Source: Rhynchopus euleeides
Lineage: Eukaryota > Euglenozoa > Diplonemea > Diplonemida > Diplonemidae
Length of the DNA: 64,000 nt
Assembly: GCA_963210315.1 (NCBI GenBank)
Contig: OY723276.1
Span: 1,054,001 to 1,118,000, forward strand
Direction: 5' to 3'
Below the pieces are notes generated by a model. That model saw only the letters and a program-made list of their open reading frames with translations. It made no database searches and was not told the origin of the DNA. Below are positions 43,796 to 55,465 of the stretch, one piece after another; the stretch's first letter is position 1, and each line of letters opens with the position of its first letter. The translations under genes were made by a program, and so were the position numbers.

Positions 43796-45143
43796 GCAGA
43801 GGCTGGTGCTGGGTGATCCGCATTGTGTTATGCAGGGGGTGGGGTGGGATGGCGTGTGCGTCTCGTCAGAAGAAGATTGTCACAAAAATGTGTTTTAGTC
43901 TAACCCTGGGAACGGTGGTGTCTCCCCAGAGGGGGGGTGTGTAGGTGTAGGTGTTGGTGTTGGTGTGGGTGTGGGTGTGGGGGGGCTCGCAAGACCCATC
44001 CAAGAGAATCAGGAGTCGTTCAAAAATTTTGCCTTGCACTAGCCACGCATGTGTCATCTCAAGGAAATTGCTTCTTATTCATGTTTTTGGATTATTTTGT
44101 GGCTCCCACACCACCACCCCCCCCCCCTCCACCCACCGTGCAGCACACAAGGATATCGAGGTTGCCATCGTTCAAAGGAAATGTCCTTTCGATTGTGGCG
44201 TTTTTCCTTCAAACATACATACCGCCACCTCCGCAAAACGTGAAAAAACCAATTGTTGATCATCTTCCACGCCTGCTACCACCTGATGAGGAACTGGTGG
44301 GGGGGGAGGGGGGACGGGATGTAGCAGAGTAGGTTCGAAACAAGAGGCATTAAGGGTGGGTCCACGTGGCTTTTCAGACTGGTCATGGCTTGAAACGCGT
44401 TGTCAAAGAATCGAAAGAAGAAACTATGAAGTGACTTGACGGATTGATCTCATGCTTTGTGGGTGTCCCAAGAAAATTTCACGGGGGGGGGAGGGGGACT
44501 GTTTATGGTTTGCGGTAAAACAAATAGCAGGCCGTTCGTTCTCTGTGCGTGTGTCGGGTTGGGTGAATCTGGCGAAGACAGAATGTGCCTTCGCGAATCA
44601 TACCTGCGGTGCTGGTGGTGCGGATGTGCTGGCTGCACTGCTGCCAGTGAAGCAAAAAAACCCCGGGAAAAATATAGCAAGTAAAAAACAAGACAAAAAA
44701 GCCGGATGTGAGGGCCAGTGATCCAGAGTGCCTCCCCATCCCCACCGCCCCCACCCCCTGTGCAAAGCTAATCCGCGACGGCACTGAAGGTCGTAAGCCT
44801 GTGTCAAAAACCCTCCAAACCCAGGGACCCTTTTACTATTCCCCCACTTGCTGCTAAAACACACCCCTCCCATCCCCTCACCACACCACCGCTCCTCCTC
44901 CCCTCCCCCCCCCCCCTACCCATGCGGCGTTTCCCCGAACGCGCACAGGGGGTTTCTTCCCTCGCCCCGAAGTGTGGCAAACTAAAACTACCCCGCCCGA
45001 GGCAAATGTGTGTCGGGCGGGTCGCGAGGATGCCCCCGCCGGCTTGCATGTCACTGCACCCCACCCTTCCCACCCCCCCCTCCTTCCCCTCCCTGGAGCA
45101 GGCCGAACACGGGTGGGCCTTCAGGTGGGTGAGCCTGCCTCGG
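43796..45143. other. Intergenic region
   Basis: GTGTGG-type simple repeats (43938-43982) and C/G runs; no gene. The frame of the downstream hydrolase is open back to 44922, but the composition is a low-complexity Pro/Thr/Arg stretch. Confidence 0.45.
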
Positions 45144-45332
45144 ATGGCAGCCGCCGGCACCCCGACACCACCCCGCAACACACCCACCACGCCCCGAACC
45201 CGCACCCCTGCACGCCCCGAACCCGACAGGGCTGGCAATCCCGCACACACAAGATTGGCATACTCGCCTTCGGTGACCAGCACAGCCACGCCGCCCCCAT
45301 CTCCCGGCGTGCACCGGGGGGTCGGGGGTGGC

Positions 45333-46040
45333 ATGCCGGGTGCCCGCCGCCCGCGCGTGCTGTACCTCCATGGGTTTGAGGAGCATTCAGAGAGCGTGAA
45401 GCCGTCTGCCATTCGGGATCATGACAAGTACGACTTCACCTTCGTCAACCTGGGGATGTACGTCACGAAGCGGCACTCCCCGATCCTGTATGGGATGCTG
45501 GGGAACAGGGTGGGGCTGGGATGCCTTGGCCTGGGCACGGCGGGTGGGCTTGCCACATCGAACATTGGTGTGGGTCTGCTGGTGTATGTGCTCCTGCTGG
45601 TGGCTGCAAGGCACAGCCTTCTGGCGCGCGGCATCACAGGGTCCTACGAAGCGACGCTCAAGCAGGCCCAGGAGGCTGTGGAGCGTGTGAAACCCGATGT
45701 TGTCGTTGGGTTCAGCTGGGGTGGTGCCCTGGCAGTCGAGCTCCTGGCGCGTTACCCCAACCTCCGCGCGCTGCTCCTGGCCCCTGCGTACCACAAGCTG
45801 TACGGCATGATGCACAGGACGCCCGCGACGCGCATCGCCACCGAGGCTCCCGTCTGCATCCTCCATTCCGACGACGATCCGATTGTCCCGCTCGGCGACT
45901 CCGAACGCCTCGTCTCTGCCTTTAGCAACGTGTCTCTCCGTCGGGTGCAGGGGCAGGCCCACAGGCTCTGGGGGACAGTGGAGACGGGGGAGCTCACCGA
46001 TGCCCTCGACAGCGTCCTGAGTGAGTCTCAGGAGGGTTGA
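45333..46040 (+). CDS. Alpha/beta hydrolase (serine hydrolase)
   Basis: 235 residues from the ATG at 45333, which puts the first strand and oxyanion motif (RVLYLHGF, His13-Gly14) right at the start, as is usual for short hydrolases. In-frame ATGs at 45144 and 44922 would add a Pro-rich extension and cannot be excluded. Nucleophile elbow GFSWGG with Ser128; acid probably Asp182 in HSDDDPIVP; base His210 in GQAHRL. The three are in canonical order and spacing. Between the first strand and the elbow is a long hydrophobic stretch (GVGLLVYVLLLVAA, residues 79-92) that could be a membrane-inserted lid. Substrate unknown; a lipid or ester is plausible. Confidence 0.85.
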   Translation: MPGARRPRVLYLHGFEEHSESVKPSAIRDHDKYDFTFVNLGMYVTKRHSPILYGMLGNRVGLGCLGLGTAGGLATSNIGVGLLVYVLLLVAARHSLLARGITGSYEATLKQAQEAVERVKPDVVVGFSWGGALAVELLARYPNLRALLLAPAYHKLYGMMHRTPATRIATEAPVCILHSDDDPIVPLGDSERLVSAFSNVSLRRVQGQAHRLWGTVETGELTDALDSVLSESQEG

Positions 46041-47279
46041 AAGTAATGTGCCGGGGGAGAGGTGGTGGGAGAGGGGGGGGGGGTGGGGTGGGGTGGGGGT
46101 TCGGCCAAGTGTCCTGTGAATCGCATCAATCCCCCTAGTGGTGGTGTGTTCGAAGCCAGAGAGGCGGTGGAGGTGGGGGTGGGGTGCGCCCCGGTTGTGA
46201 GAGCCGTGTTCCCGGCTGGGGTGACTGGTTTTCGTGTGTGGGTCGTGGCCCCGCCATGTGTGTGTGGGGTATCGCATCGAAAGCAGCTCAAATGAGGAGG
46301 GATTGAGATGTGTGGGGCGGGTCTTTTGCTTTCCCGCAGCACCGGTGGGGACCCCCGTGCAGTGTGGAGTGTTCGAGTGGGGATCGCATCAAAGAGCAGG
46401 GGGTGCTCGGTGCGTTCTGCACTAGTGCCAAAGGACTCATGTGTGCGGGATGCGATTTTGTCTCCCTCCACGTTAAGCTTGCTTGTCGAAACTGTGAGCC
46501 AGTGGGTGCACGCGGCGCGCGCATTGTGTGATTTTTGATACATAATTATCGCACGAAAAAGGACATCATCGCACGAAAAAGGACTGCCGACATCGCACCC
46601 ATGGCCACCCATAGACGCACACACCCAGGGTGCGAACAAACAACACCACCACCCCCTGCCCCATCCTGCCTGGCCCTCTTTCTGTCTCTGGTGCCGGTGT
46701 GCCAGACCTGTTACATTCCACATGGCAGGGGTGGCTTGGCAAATCGAATTTTTAACCCAGCCTCAGCGCGACCCGGCCGGATTTGTCTTCTCCAGCCGGT
46801 GTCGCCAGACACACGCCCCTCCTCCCTTGGCGAGTGGCTCATCGCCCCTCGCTTCTCTGGGATACTCGCCAGCAGGGCAGGATACAATAGTACACACCAC
46901 CTGCCGAATACACGATACTCCTGTTGTCCGCCGCAAAGCGCCCTGGCTGTCTGATGTGTGGAAGCCGCATCAGCGATCGCGCCATGCGCCAGGGCCACGG
47001 CTGAGCGGTTGGTGGGAGAACCCAGACAAAAATGAGATCGCATGCTTCTCTGAGGGATCGGCGCCCGCGCCTTGTTCAGCAGGAGATGCAACTCGGAGCA
47101 CCCCGCCCCGCCCCGCCCCCACCTGACTGGCCTTGCTGTTCTGCGGTTGGAAGTGTGTCCGCAGGGTCGCCTGCACGGCAGAATCGCAGCATTGCCCGCC
47201 AAACATCATGAAGCACCACACCACACCATTCTTTTCCCAGGCGAACCAATCCCCCTATTTTTACACAACACACACGCAA
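46041..47279. other. Intergenic region
   Basis: G runs and short ORFs without coding bias. Two copies of ATCGCACGAAAAAGGAC lie at 46548-46582. No gene supported. Confidence 0.45.
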
Positions 47280-47287
47280 GCACCTCT

Positions 47288-47396
47288 TGCTTTCTTTCTC
47301 GCTCTCTCATCTCCTTTTCTTTGGTTTTGTTTTTGCCCCAAAGAGTTCTCCCTCTCTTTTTTCACCCCCTTTCCTTTTGCTGTGCGTATCCCCCAG
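47288..47396 (+). promoter_or_regulatory. Long polypyrimidine tract ending in CAG, candidate trans-splice acceptor
   Basis: About 100 bases that are mostly T and C (TTTCTTTCTCGCTCTCTCAT and onward) end in CCCCCAG at 47390-47396, 67 bases before an intronless ATG. This is the clearest acceptor-like signal in front of a gene start in the window. Confidence 0.45.
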
Positions 47397-47462
47397 CCTC
47401 CTGCCCGCTGCGTTTGAGAGGCATCTCGCGGCAGTTCTCTCCGGGGGAATCAAGGCAGAAAA

Positions 47463-47837
47463 ATGTCCGTCCCGAACCTGATCGTGAACTTCCAGTTCAA
47501 CCCCCCGACCATCCGCATTGTGGGGCCCATCAAGGAGGGGACCGTGGAGAAGCTGAACAATGTGTTCCCGAGGATGACGAGCACAGCAAGCGGGACGAAG
47601 AGCCCTGCGCCGAAGTTTGTCCACGAAAGCTCACCACCCCACTGGCACGTCCGCTTGGTGGGACAGTTCTGCGACCAGCTGGGACAGAGCATGATCTGCC
47701 TGTCCCTTCTCGATGCGCTGGAGGAGGAGGGTGGCTGGGTGCTGAAGGACACCAACGCGATCACGATGGAGGACACAGACGCAATCCAGCAGGGCTGGCA
47801 TGAGGTTCTCAAGTTCTTCTTCGTGAAGAAGATGTAG
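47463..47837 (+). CDS. Small hypothetical protein, 124 residues
   Basis: Compact soluble protein starting MSVPNLIVNFQFNPPTIRIV. It has a beta-rich N-terminal half, a Trp/His motif (HWHVRLVGQFCDQLGQSM), an acidic helix (LLDALEEEGGW) and a C-terminal helix ending WHEVLKFFFVKKM. Strong third-position G/C bias and the upstream polypyrimidine-AG tract support a real gene. I do not recognise the family; there is no signal peptide or membrane segment. Confidence 0.8.
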   Translation: MSVPNLIVNFQFNPPTIRIVGPIKEGTVEKLNNVFPRMTSTASGTKSPAPKFVHESSPPHWHVRLVGQFCDQLGQSMICLSLLDALEEEGGWVLKDTNAITMEDTDAIQQGWHEVLKFFFVKKM

Positions 47838-48703
47838 GCGAGCCGCGGCGTGGTGCATCAACCTAAATAACCCCGGTCAAACCCTGCACGATTGACGACA
47901 AATGTGCCGGCATGTTTGTTATCGGGTGAGTGGATAGGTCGGGTTGGGTTGTGGAGGGGAGGGGAGGGGAGAGGGGGAGCCAATGTCATATATCCCCTAA
48001 AAAAAACCAAGGTGGAAAAGAAAAGCAAACAATCTGAGGGTTGGGTTGGTGGAGCAGGAGACACGGTTTGCACGCCACCGAACTGCCCAACCCCCCGCCA
48101 AGACCAGAATATCCGAAAGGAAATGGGGGGTGTGTGGGGTAGTGTTGGTGGTGCACGCATGTGTTATATGTGGGCCTGGCATGGGTATGGACCTTGCTCA
48201 TGTATGTCTAAAAAAGTAGAGGAGGTCCCCAGGAGCGGGTGGATCTGATGTTGTCTCAAAAGAATACCCTCCTCCACGTCATGTGCCATCGAGTGTGTGC
48301 CTGTTTGCCATCCGTTAAAAAAATACCACCCACCCGACTACTACTTTGAACGAAACATGACGGGCACACGCACACGCTATGACTAAAAAAAATCGTTCAA
48401 AACCGTTCCAACTTATTCAATTTACACCAGTATGAGCGCGTCATGGATAATTCTTCTTTTCATTCGCCTGTCTGAGCGGCACCGGTGGTCTCCAAGTGTC
48501 CAAAGGTCCAACGAGACTCACCAAAAAAAAATCGACCAAGAAACACAACGAGGGAATGGGCGAAAACGCCAACCGCCAGACAAATAAAGGGCACCCCCCC
48601 ACCCCACCCCACCCCCCTTCTCACCCTCTTCCAGGGGGTTTCGTTGAGGGGTTCTTACACCTTTGTTTAAAAAAAAACAGACCGTCCGCACACACACATA
48701 CAT

Positions 48704-48737
<34 letters not shown>

Positions 48738-49130
48738 ACCCTCCCACTCTCACGGCCCGCCCCCCCCTGCTTTCACGATTTTGAATAAAATACCGTGCAA
48801 AGGAGGAGGGCGGTTCGGAAGAAATGGCCGGGTGTGGGAGGGATCGGGGAGTGTGGGAAGGAGGGCAAGGGTTGCAGGTGTGTGTGTGTGTGTGGGTGCG
48901 TTGTGTGTTTATGGGCCCGCCATCCGAGGCCACTCCTTTTCTTCCACCTCCTCCTCCTCCTGCCTCCCACCGCCACCTCTCCGTCACCATTCCTGCTTTT
49001 GAGATAATCCATTGGCTGCGCTCTGAAGGAGGTAACGCGTTCCTCCTCCTCCTTCCTTCCCCTCCCCCCGCCCTGTCCCGGCAGAGCCCTGGGTTTGAAC
49101 GAATATATTTCCCTGTGAGCCACCATTTTT

Positions 49131-49187
<57 letters not shown>

Positions 49188-50194
49188 TGTGTAAATATGC
49201 CAGGGGTTGTTTCGCACAGAACAGCCTCTAAAGTCTAAAGCGTTCGGAATGGCATTTGTTGGGGGTATATATGGCCCCTCCCCACCACCCACCCCCCCCC
49301 CCTCGAAAAATGGGGTCGCCTAGCTGTCGCAGTGACGAGCAGGGTTGTTGGCGTGACAAATAAAACTGAAAGTTGGAGCACAAACGCCTTCTGGTGAGTG
49401 TCTTTGCGCACGTCACAACCCTGTAGCCTCGCAAGTCAGGCTGTCAGTCGTCGGTAATTAACATCAAAAAAAAAACGAATTGGTGTAGCCAAGGTGCCTG
49501 TGATGCTCGTCGACACCAACATGAAGAATGACCAAAAATACCCTACATATCCTGCCAAAGAGCAGCCGAAAAGGCCAAAATGGGTCAAATCGTTCAACCC
49601 TGCTTCTGCACTCCGTGGGTACAACGCCTTCTGGCAACATTGTGCACACAGGTCTGGTTGTCCCGCACACCAGGCTGGAGGTTGTCGATTCCAAGAAAAC
49701 AAAACTAGGCAAAACAAACCGGAACCCTGCAACCCTGCAAGAAGCGTGGCCGTCATACCGTACGCCACCCCCCCCCCCCCTCTCTCTCTCTTCTCTCCCC
49801 CCGTCAGTATTCCCCACCCCTTCCCCTTCTTTCTCCGAACAACACAGCACAGTACAAAAAACAAAACAGAAGCGAGGCAAAAATCTGCTAAGTCTTGGAA
49901 AGGCTGCTGGGTCCCCGTGCCCCCCCACCCACCCACCCTACCTCCCACCCGATGGCCACTGGAAAGAAGGGGGCATGGTGTTGCAACCGTTGGGAGCGTT
50001 TGTCTTTTGCAAGCATACATCTTTTTTTTTTGCCCCACTTCACGAAGGAAGGTTTTCCACGCCGTTGGGGCACACCGTTGGAAATTTGGCAGCCAGCGGA
50101 GAGGTGGGCACGAGCAACCCCCCTCACGCAACACCACCTCCGGCAGGTTCGACCTCGGGTGGCGGTTGCGCCTTTTTTCACACGCAACAAGAAG
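47838..50194. other. Intergenic region with simple repeats
   Basis: Poly-C and poly-A runs, a (TC)n run at 48718-48736, (TG)n near 48880-48895 and (GA)n at 49135-49185. ORFs here are low complexity and I call none. Confidence 0.5.
49135..49185. repeat. (GA)n microsatellite, 51 bases
   Basis: Uninterrupted GA dinucleotide run. Confidence 0.95.
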
Positions 50195-50350
50195 CTTGTC
50201 ACAGTGAAAAAGATAGTTGGCAGCGCTTTGGGTGACAAACACAACCTACCTTGCCTTGTTGCTATGACTGCACATTCACACCAACCTTCATCAGGCAAAA
50301 TATATGAGGTTTGTTCACCCGGGTTTGGCGCACAAACAACGCCTTATCTT
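50195..50350. repeat. Dispersed repeat upstream of the BRCT gene
   Basis: Contains GATAGTTGGCAGCGCTTTGG, CACACCAACCTTCATCAGGC and GGTTTGGCGCACAAACAACG. Other copies lie at 11810-12005 and, inverted, at 40445-40600, with fragments at 38346-38380 and 41985-42010. Confidence 0.7.
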
Positions 50351-50454
50351 GTTTTTGTCATTTATACAAATCCTCCCCACACCACCACCACCACCACCAC
50401 CACCAGCTGCCACCCCCTTCCCCTCTCTCTGCCGGGTCGGGTGTTTGCGCTGCG

Positions 50455-53400
50455 ATGCCTCCCAAGCGCGGCGGGAAGAAGCGGTCCCCTCCCAAGCGCG
50501 GCAGGACGAGCACCTCATCCGCCCCCCCCTCTGATGAGCCGGCACCCCCTGCGCAGAAACGCGCCCGGGCCGCCAAGCGTACCGTCACACACACACGCCG
50601 CAGCCTGATGCAGTGCCCCTGCATCGCCGCCAGCGGGGTCGGCCCGGATGTCATCGCACTCATCAGCCGCGCCAAGGCGGAGGTTGGGTGTGGCGGGTCC
50701 GCCTGCAACACACCGGACCTCACGGAATGCTCACACCTTGTTGTGCCGGATGCCGGGGAGAACCTCCGGCAATACTCAACCCGAAAAGTCCTCTCCGCAC
50801 TCTCGCAGTGGACGGGCCACGAGCGTTTCCCCTCCGTCAATTTTTTATCGAAGCGGGGCAAGCGCCGCACCTCCGGAGACTTCGTCGCAACCCTCATCGT
50901 CACCCCCTCCTGGGTGGAGGACAGCGTCGCAGCGGGTTACTGGGTGGATGCGACGGCAGACCCTGCGCGGTACTACCCCTCCTTTCTCCGCTCCCGCCCG
51001 GCGCTGGAGAGCTACCGCACACACCCTTCTACCGGGAGCCCTTTCTTTAACCGCATCCTCAGCATCGACTTCACGGGCTCCAGCGCCTCGCAGAACGCCT
51101 CCAACTGGGAGCACCTCCGTGATGTGATAGTCGAGCTGGGTGGGCAGGTCGTGGAGCCAGGCAGCACCCATCCCGACGCAGTCTGCGTGACCCTGGGCTC
51201 CGTCCGCCAGAGCCTCCTGCAGGGGACGCCCCTCAGCGGCGACGCGGTGTGCCGCTCCCCGGAGGCGTCAGGCAGAGATCCCCCTCCGGCTGACGCAGAC
51301 CCTGCCGGCAGCCCCTCCAGCAATGGGATTGCATCCGGCGCTGGCAGTGCTGCGGGTCACTCCGACGCGGGGGTGTCGGAAGGGGATGTCGCGTCAGCGC
51401 AGGACGCAGACCTTCTCGAGACAGGGGATGGCGAGGAGCTGGGGGGTGGCGGTGCCGATGTCGAGGCAGGAGGAGGTGCTGCTGTGGGTGGGGATGCGGC
51501 GGCAGCCCACCGCTGGGATGACTCCGCGGTGGCAGTCGCTGCGACCAGCAGCGATGGCGGTGTGGAGCCTCCCCTGGAGGAGGACGGGGGCGGGGAGGAG
51601 GAGGTGCGCCCGTCGGCATCCCCCGTGGTGGGTGATGATGGTGTGGCGGTGGCGCAGCACAGCGGGTCGATGCCGGCGCCGGAGCTGCCTTCTCTGGGGA
51701 AGAAGCAGCCGAATCTGACGCCGTCGCTGCCGCAGAACCTCCCGGTGCTGACGGGGTACACCACAGGCAGCACGATGGGGGATGCGCCGACGCAGGCGTC
51801 GGTGGACCTCCTCGCTACAGCCAACCAGCCCTCCGCGGGACCGCCCCCGCCCTTCCTCACGCTGGAGCAGGAGGGGCTCCCCAGCGACGCCATGCCCTCT
51901 GTCATCGTGATCGACAAAGACGAGATGCTCCTCGGGCGTGGGTCCGGTGCAGTGGCGGTCGATGTGCGGCTCAACTCCCTCACGATTCCCAACGCCATAT
52001 CCCGAAGGCATGCGCGGTTCTTCCGCACCCTCAACGAGGATGGGCTGGGCTATACGGTATGGAGGTGCTGCAGTGCCGCCAACACACAATACGTCTCTGC
52101 AGGGGTGGGGTGGGTGACGCGCCCCTCCAGTGTTGCCAACACCCTGTGTTGCAATGTGGGTTTTGTTTGGCCTGGAGGCCCCTCCCCTGCAGGCCTGTCG
52201 CTAACTTTTCGATTTTGGAGATTTGGTGGGTTGACGCTCCTGTTTTGGGGGGGGATCAGGGGGGAAAACACTAGGGGTCAATTTTTCTCGCGCGCGCTTC
52301 GCGCGCGCTCGTGTTGTTGCCAAATTTTCCCATCGGTGGACCACTAGGTGGGCACGGTGTGAGGCGCTGGGTTCCTTCCGTGGTTCCTCTCCCGCTCGCG
52401 CCGTCGGGTGCCGGAGGAAACCAAAAAATGGCTTTCGGGACCATGATTTCGACGCTGCCCCCTGATATGTCACGGCCGTCAAAGCGCAAGGACTTGGTTA
52501 CTAGACGGGCACGCGAGATGGGGGGTCTGGGGGGCAGAGCCCCCCAGCCGCCGGAGGCCACGGTAGTGAGCATCTGTTCATTGTGGGCGTACAGATTCTG
52601 TGTGAGTTGGCTGCGTCCTCCTGAGGCTACTGGAGTGGGTGGATTCCCTGACCCGGTGGGAATCGAATGACTTGAGTACGAGACATACGCCACAGGGGGG
52701 TCTGGGGGGCGGAGCCCCCCAGCCGCCGGAGGCCACGGTAGTGAGCATCTGTTCCTGCAAAACCATACTCTCTTCGACGTCGACCCAGTGAAAGTGGGTT
52801 GACGCTTGGTCGACGCTTGGTGAGCGTCGACCCAGTGTAACCGGGCCAACGCTAGGTTAGCGTCGACCCAGTGTAATAAATGGGTTGACGCTTGGTCCAG
52901 GCTTGAATGGCAACCCAGTTCCACTAGGTCGACGCTCCAAGCCTCGACCAAGCGTCAACCCAGTCCACTGGGTCGACGCTGGGTCGACGCTTTTTTATGG
53001 GGGGGGAAACCCAAAATCACTGGGTCGACGGTCGACGCTTAGCGACATGCCTGCCTCCCCTGTGAGTGAAGGGGGGGGGGGGTTAACCTTGTGATTTCTT
53101 CTACTTTTTTGCTGCACTGCCCCCCCCCCCCCACTTCTGCGAAGGGCGAGTCTTATTGACAGTGTGAGGTTGGGGTGGAAGTGGTGGATGGAAGTGTGTG
53201 TAGGGGAGGAGAGGGAATGTAGTCGCTAGTCGAGGTGATATTTTTCTGCCCCCATCCACCCACACACCCCCTCCTACCCACCCACAGGTCGTGCTGGTTG
53301 ACCAGAAGTCGACAAACGGGTTTTTTGTGAACGGCGTGAAGCAGGAAAACGCCGTGCTCTGCGATGGGGATATTGTGACCTTTGGTGGGGGGAGCTGCGA

Positions 53401-53473
53401 CACTGCCCCAGTCGTGGATGTGCATGAAATCAACTCTGATTGTGTCTACCGGTATCACACAGGGTCGGGCTGA
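50455..53473 (+). CDS. BRCT and FHA domain protein, two exons
   Basis: Exon 1 is 50455-52056 (534 codons) and exon 2 is 53288-53473, giving 595 residues. The ATG at 50455 opens a basic nuclear-targeting-like tail (PPKRGGKKRSPPKRGR, later KRARAAKR). Residues 50-175 look like a BRCT domain (CSHLVV for the central strand; TPSWVEDSVAAGYWVD for the conserved Trp helix). Residues 197-250 may be a second, partial BRCT. A long acidic low-complexity linker follows. The C-terminal FHA domain starts near residue 480: LLGRGSG, ISRRHARF, then across the intron STNGFFVNG and CDGDIVTFGGG, carrying the Arg, Ser-His and Asn-Gly phosphothreonine-binding signature. BRCT plus FHA implies phospho-dependent DNA-damage signalling, as in nibrin or MDC1, but those have FHA first and BRCT last. 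Not assigned to either. Confidence 0.85.
52190..53053. mobile_element. TIR element with 9-bp target duplication, copy 2 (864 bp), in intron
   Basis: Inverse orientation to the copy at 25826-26688 and near-identical. Ends CAGGCCTGTCGCTAAC and TTAGCGACATGCCTG (one changed base), flanked by the 9-base duplication CCTCCCCTG at 52181-52189 and 53054-53062. Confidence 0.92.
52490..52765. repeat. Paired GC-rich hairpin module, copy 4 (inverted)
   Basis: The module pair carried inside the intronic TIR element, equivalent to 26118-26400. Confidence 0.75.
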
Positions 53474-55207
53474 GTCTCAAAGGGCAGCCCACCGTGACCC
53501 ACCGACACCCCCCCTTCAACTGCCAGGCAGCTGATGTGGGTGGCGGGGCTGAGGCGAGAGGGAGCAGGGCGGTGTGAGGCAGGGCGCCACATCTCAAAGG
53601 GGACTGCCCCCTCCTACCTCCGACCCTCTGTTCTGAGGCCTGCCGCCCTTTCCCTGTTTTCAGATGTCGGCCTCCTCGCTCCCTCTCCTCCCAGAAGGGC
53701 GCAGCGCTCCACCCACTGTGGGCACCCATTGCTGGGGTTGCTCCAAAAAGAACGGTGTTTCTTTAGGTTGATAGTGTCCCTTGCCTATACCGTCTCCACT
53801 GCTTCATGATGCTGGACACCACCACCCCACCACCCCCCCCCCCTCTCCCAAGCCGACTGGCATGCCGCAGTGTTCTCCGAGACGCCCTCCATCCCACCTG
53901 CCCCACCCGCCCTCCGTGTTTTCTTGCATGTCACCAACAAAAAGTGCATAACCAGACACCAACACTCGGTGGACTGCCCTAGCCTCTGCTATTTTTTTGG
54001 TTCGCAGGGCGAAACGCCTTTATTTAGGGCTTCGCCATACACGCCATTCCCGTTGGTGCTGCAGCAGCAGCAGCAGCGGGTGGGTCGAGGGTCGCAGGTG
54101 TTCCACCCTGAAGGGCTGCGACTGGGGGGGGGGGGGGGTGGGGTGTTCGTGGAGCTCGAAGGTGTCGCAGAGAGAGGGGGGTGGAAGAAGTATGGTATTC
54201 CCCCCCCACCCCGGGGATCGAATTGCAAGAAGGTGCTGGGAGACTTGCTTTTCCATTCACTCTCGACGATCAAACCCCCCCCCCCCCCGCCCCGGGGATC
54301 GGCTGCTGCAATGTTTGTTGGCCTCCGACGGGGTGGGGGTGGGGGGTGGGGGGGGCGTTTCGAATCCGGCTCACCCCATGCAAACTACAAAAAAGAGAAT
54401 GGCGTGCGGAAACCTGGGCATGGCTGGGGCTGTTGAGTTCCTTCTTCTTCTTCTTCTTCTTCTTTTTTTGCGATTTTTTCTCCCAGAGCCCGACACGGCA
54501 CACAGCACCATCTAGGATGCAATGGCGGTAGAATCGCCAGGGCGGGGGGAGGAGGGGGGTGCGGGCTGGGCAATAGAACCGAGCTTTTTGATACTGTTTT
54601 GTGTGTGTGCCAGTTGACCATCTGCTTCAACAGCAGGGCCTTCGCTCTGTACCTCTGTGAAGTGTGGCCCACTTTCTGCACACTTCAAAGCGTCATACCC
54701 AGATGCAACAGCATGTCCGCTCTATGTGCCCTGCATGATTCTGCAGCGAGTCATGTGTCCATGCATATGCATCAGGCTCTCAAGAGTAGATAAGTGACGG
54801 GGAGTGGACTGGGGGTGCGTGTGTGGGTGTGCGAATCATCTGAGAATATCCTTCTCAGAGAGAGAGGACATTCAAAACGCCAGTGCATTTTTTTGGTGTA
54901 TTTCCTGTTGAATCGGCTGACTGCTGACGAAGATTGACGGAGAATAACGACTCGCGAAGACCCCCTGTGTCGTGGTCTTGTTTTGTATGAACGGGCATGT
55001 CTCTTAGCACAGTGCTATTGGCACAGTGCGTTTGGAGTTGAGAGGGTCTGGCACAGTGCCCTTTGAATGGAAAACGGCCGTTCTGCCAGGCGTTGGAACC
55101 GGCACGGGCACACCACACCGCGCTCGCCGTGTGCGGTTTGTGTGTGGCGGGGCAAGGGTTTGATAGATTCTGCAGTGAAAAAAATCAGGCCTCGAGTGGT
55201 TCACTTC
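53474..55207. other. Intergenic region
   Basis: C and G runs, (CAG)n/(CTG)n-type stretches near 54060-54080, (TTC)n at 54442-54466, and a truncated mini-hairpin (GGGCCTTCGCTCTGT) near 54636. No gene. Confidence 0.45.
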
Positions 55208-55314
55208 ACCCCCCCCCCCTCCCTACCCCCCCTCCCCTCCCCTCTCTTTATCCGCCCCCTCTCGGTTATTCGCCCCCTCCAGCAGCTTCCTTCCTGTATC
55301 ACTTGTTGCCGCAG
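55208..55314 (+). promoter_or_regulatory. Polypyrimidine tract and AG before the acyltransferase
   Basis: About 100 bases dominated by C and T end in GTTGCCGCAG at 55314, ten bases before an in-frame ATG at 55325. A second acceptor-like CTTCCACAG ends at 55424, 41 bases before the ATG at 55466. Confidence 0.4.
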
Positions 55315-55465
55315 GAGGACTGCTATGGGTACCGCTATCAGTCATTTCCATACCACCACGTGCGACACACTGCATGCAACTCTTGCAACACGCCACCCCT
55401 GCCAACCGCCCCCACCTTCCACAGGCAGGGGTGTGTTTTGCTTCTCGGCATCCCCTCGACCTGCG

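Larger units (their letters stand above)
52057..53287 (+). other. GT-AG intron (1,231 bases) of the BRCT-FHA gene
   Basis: Donor ACG|GTATGG after GLGYT, acceptor CCCACCCACAG|GTC before VVLVDQKSTNG, with a pyrimidine-rich stretch before the AG. Joining restores a continuous FHA domain in phase 0. An 864-base transposon plus its 9-base duplication accounts for most of it; the ancestral intron would be 358 bases. Confidence 0.88.
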
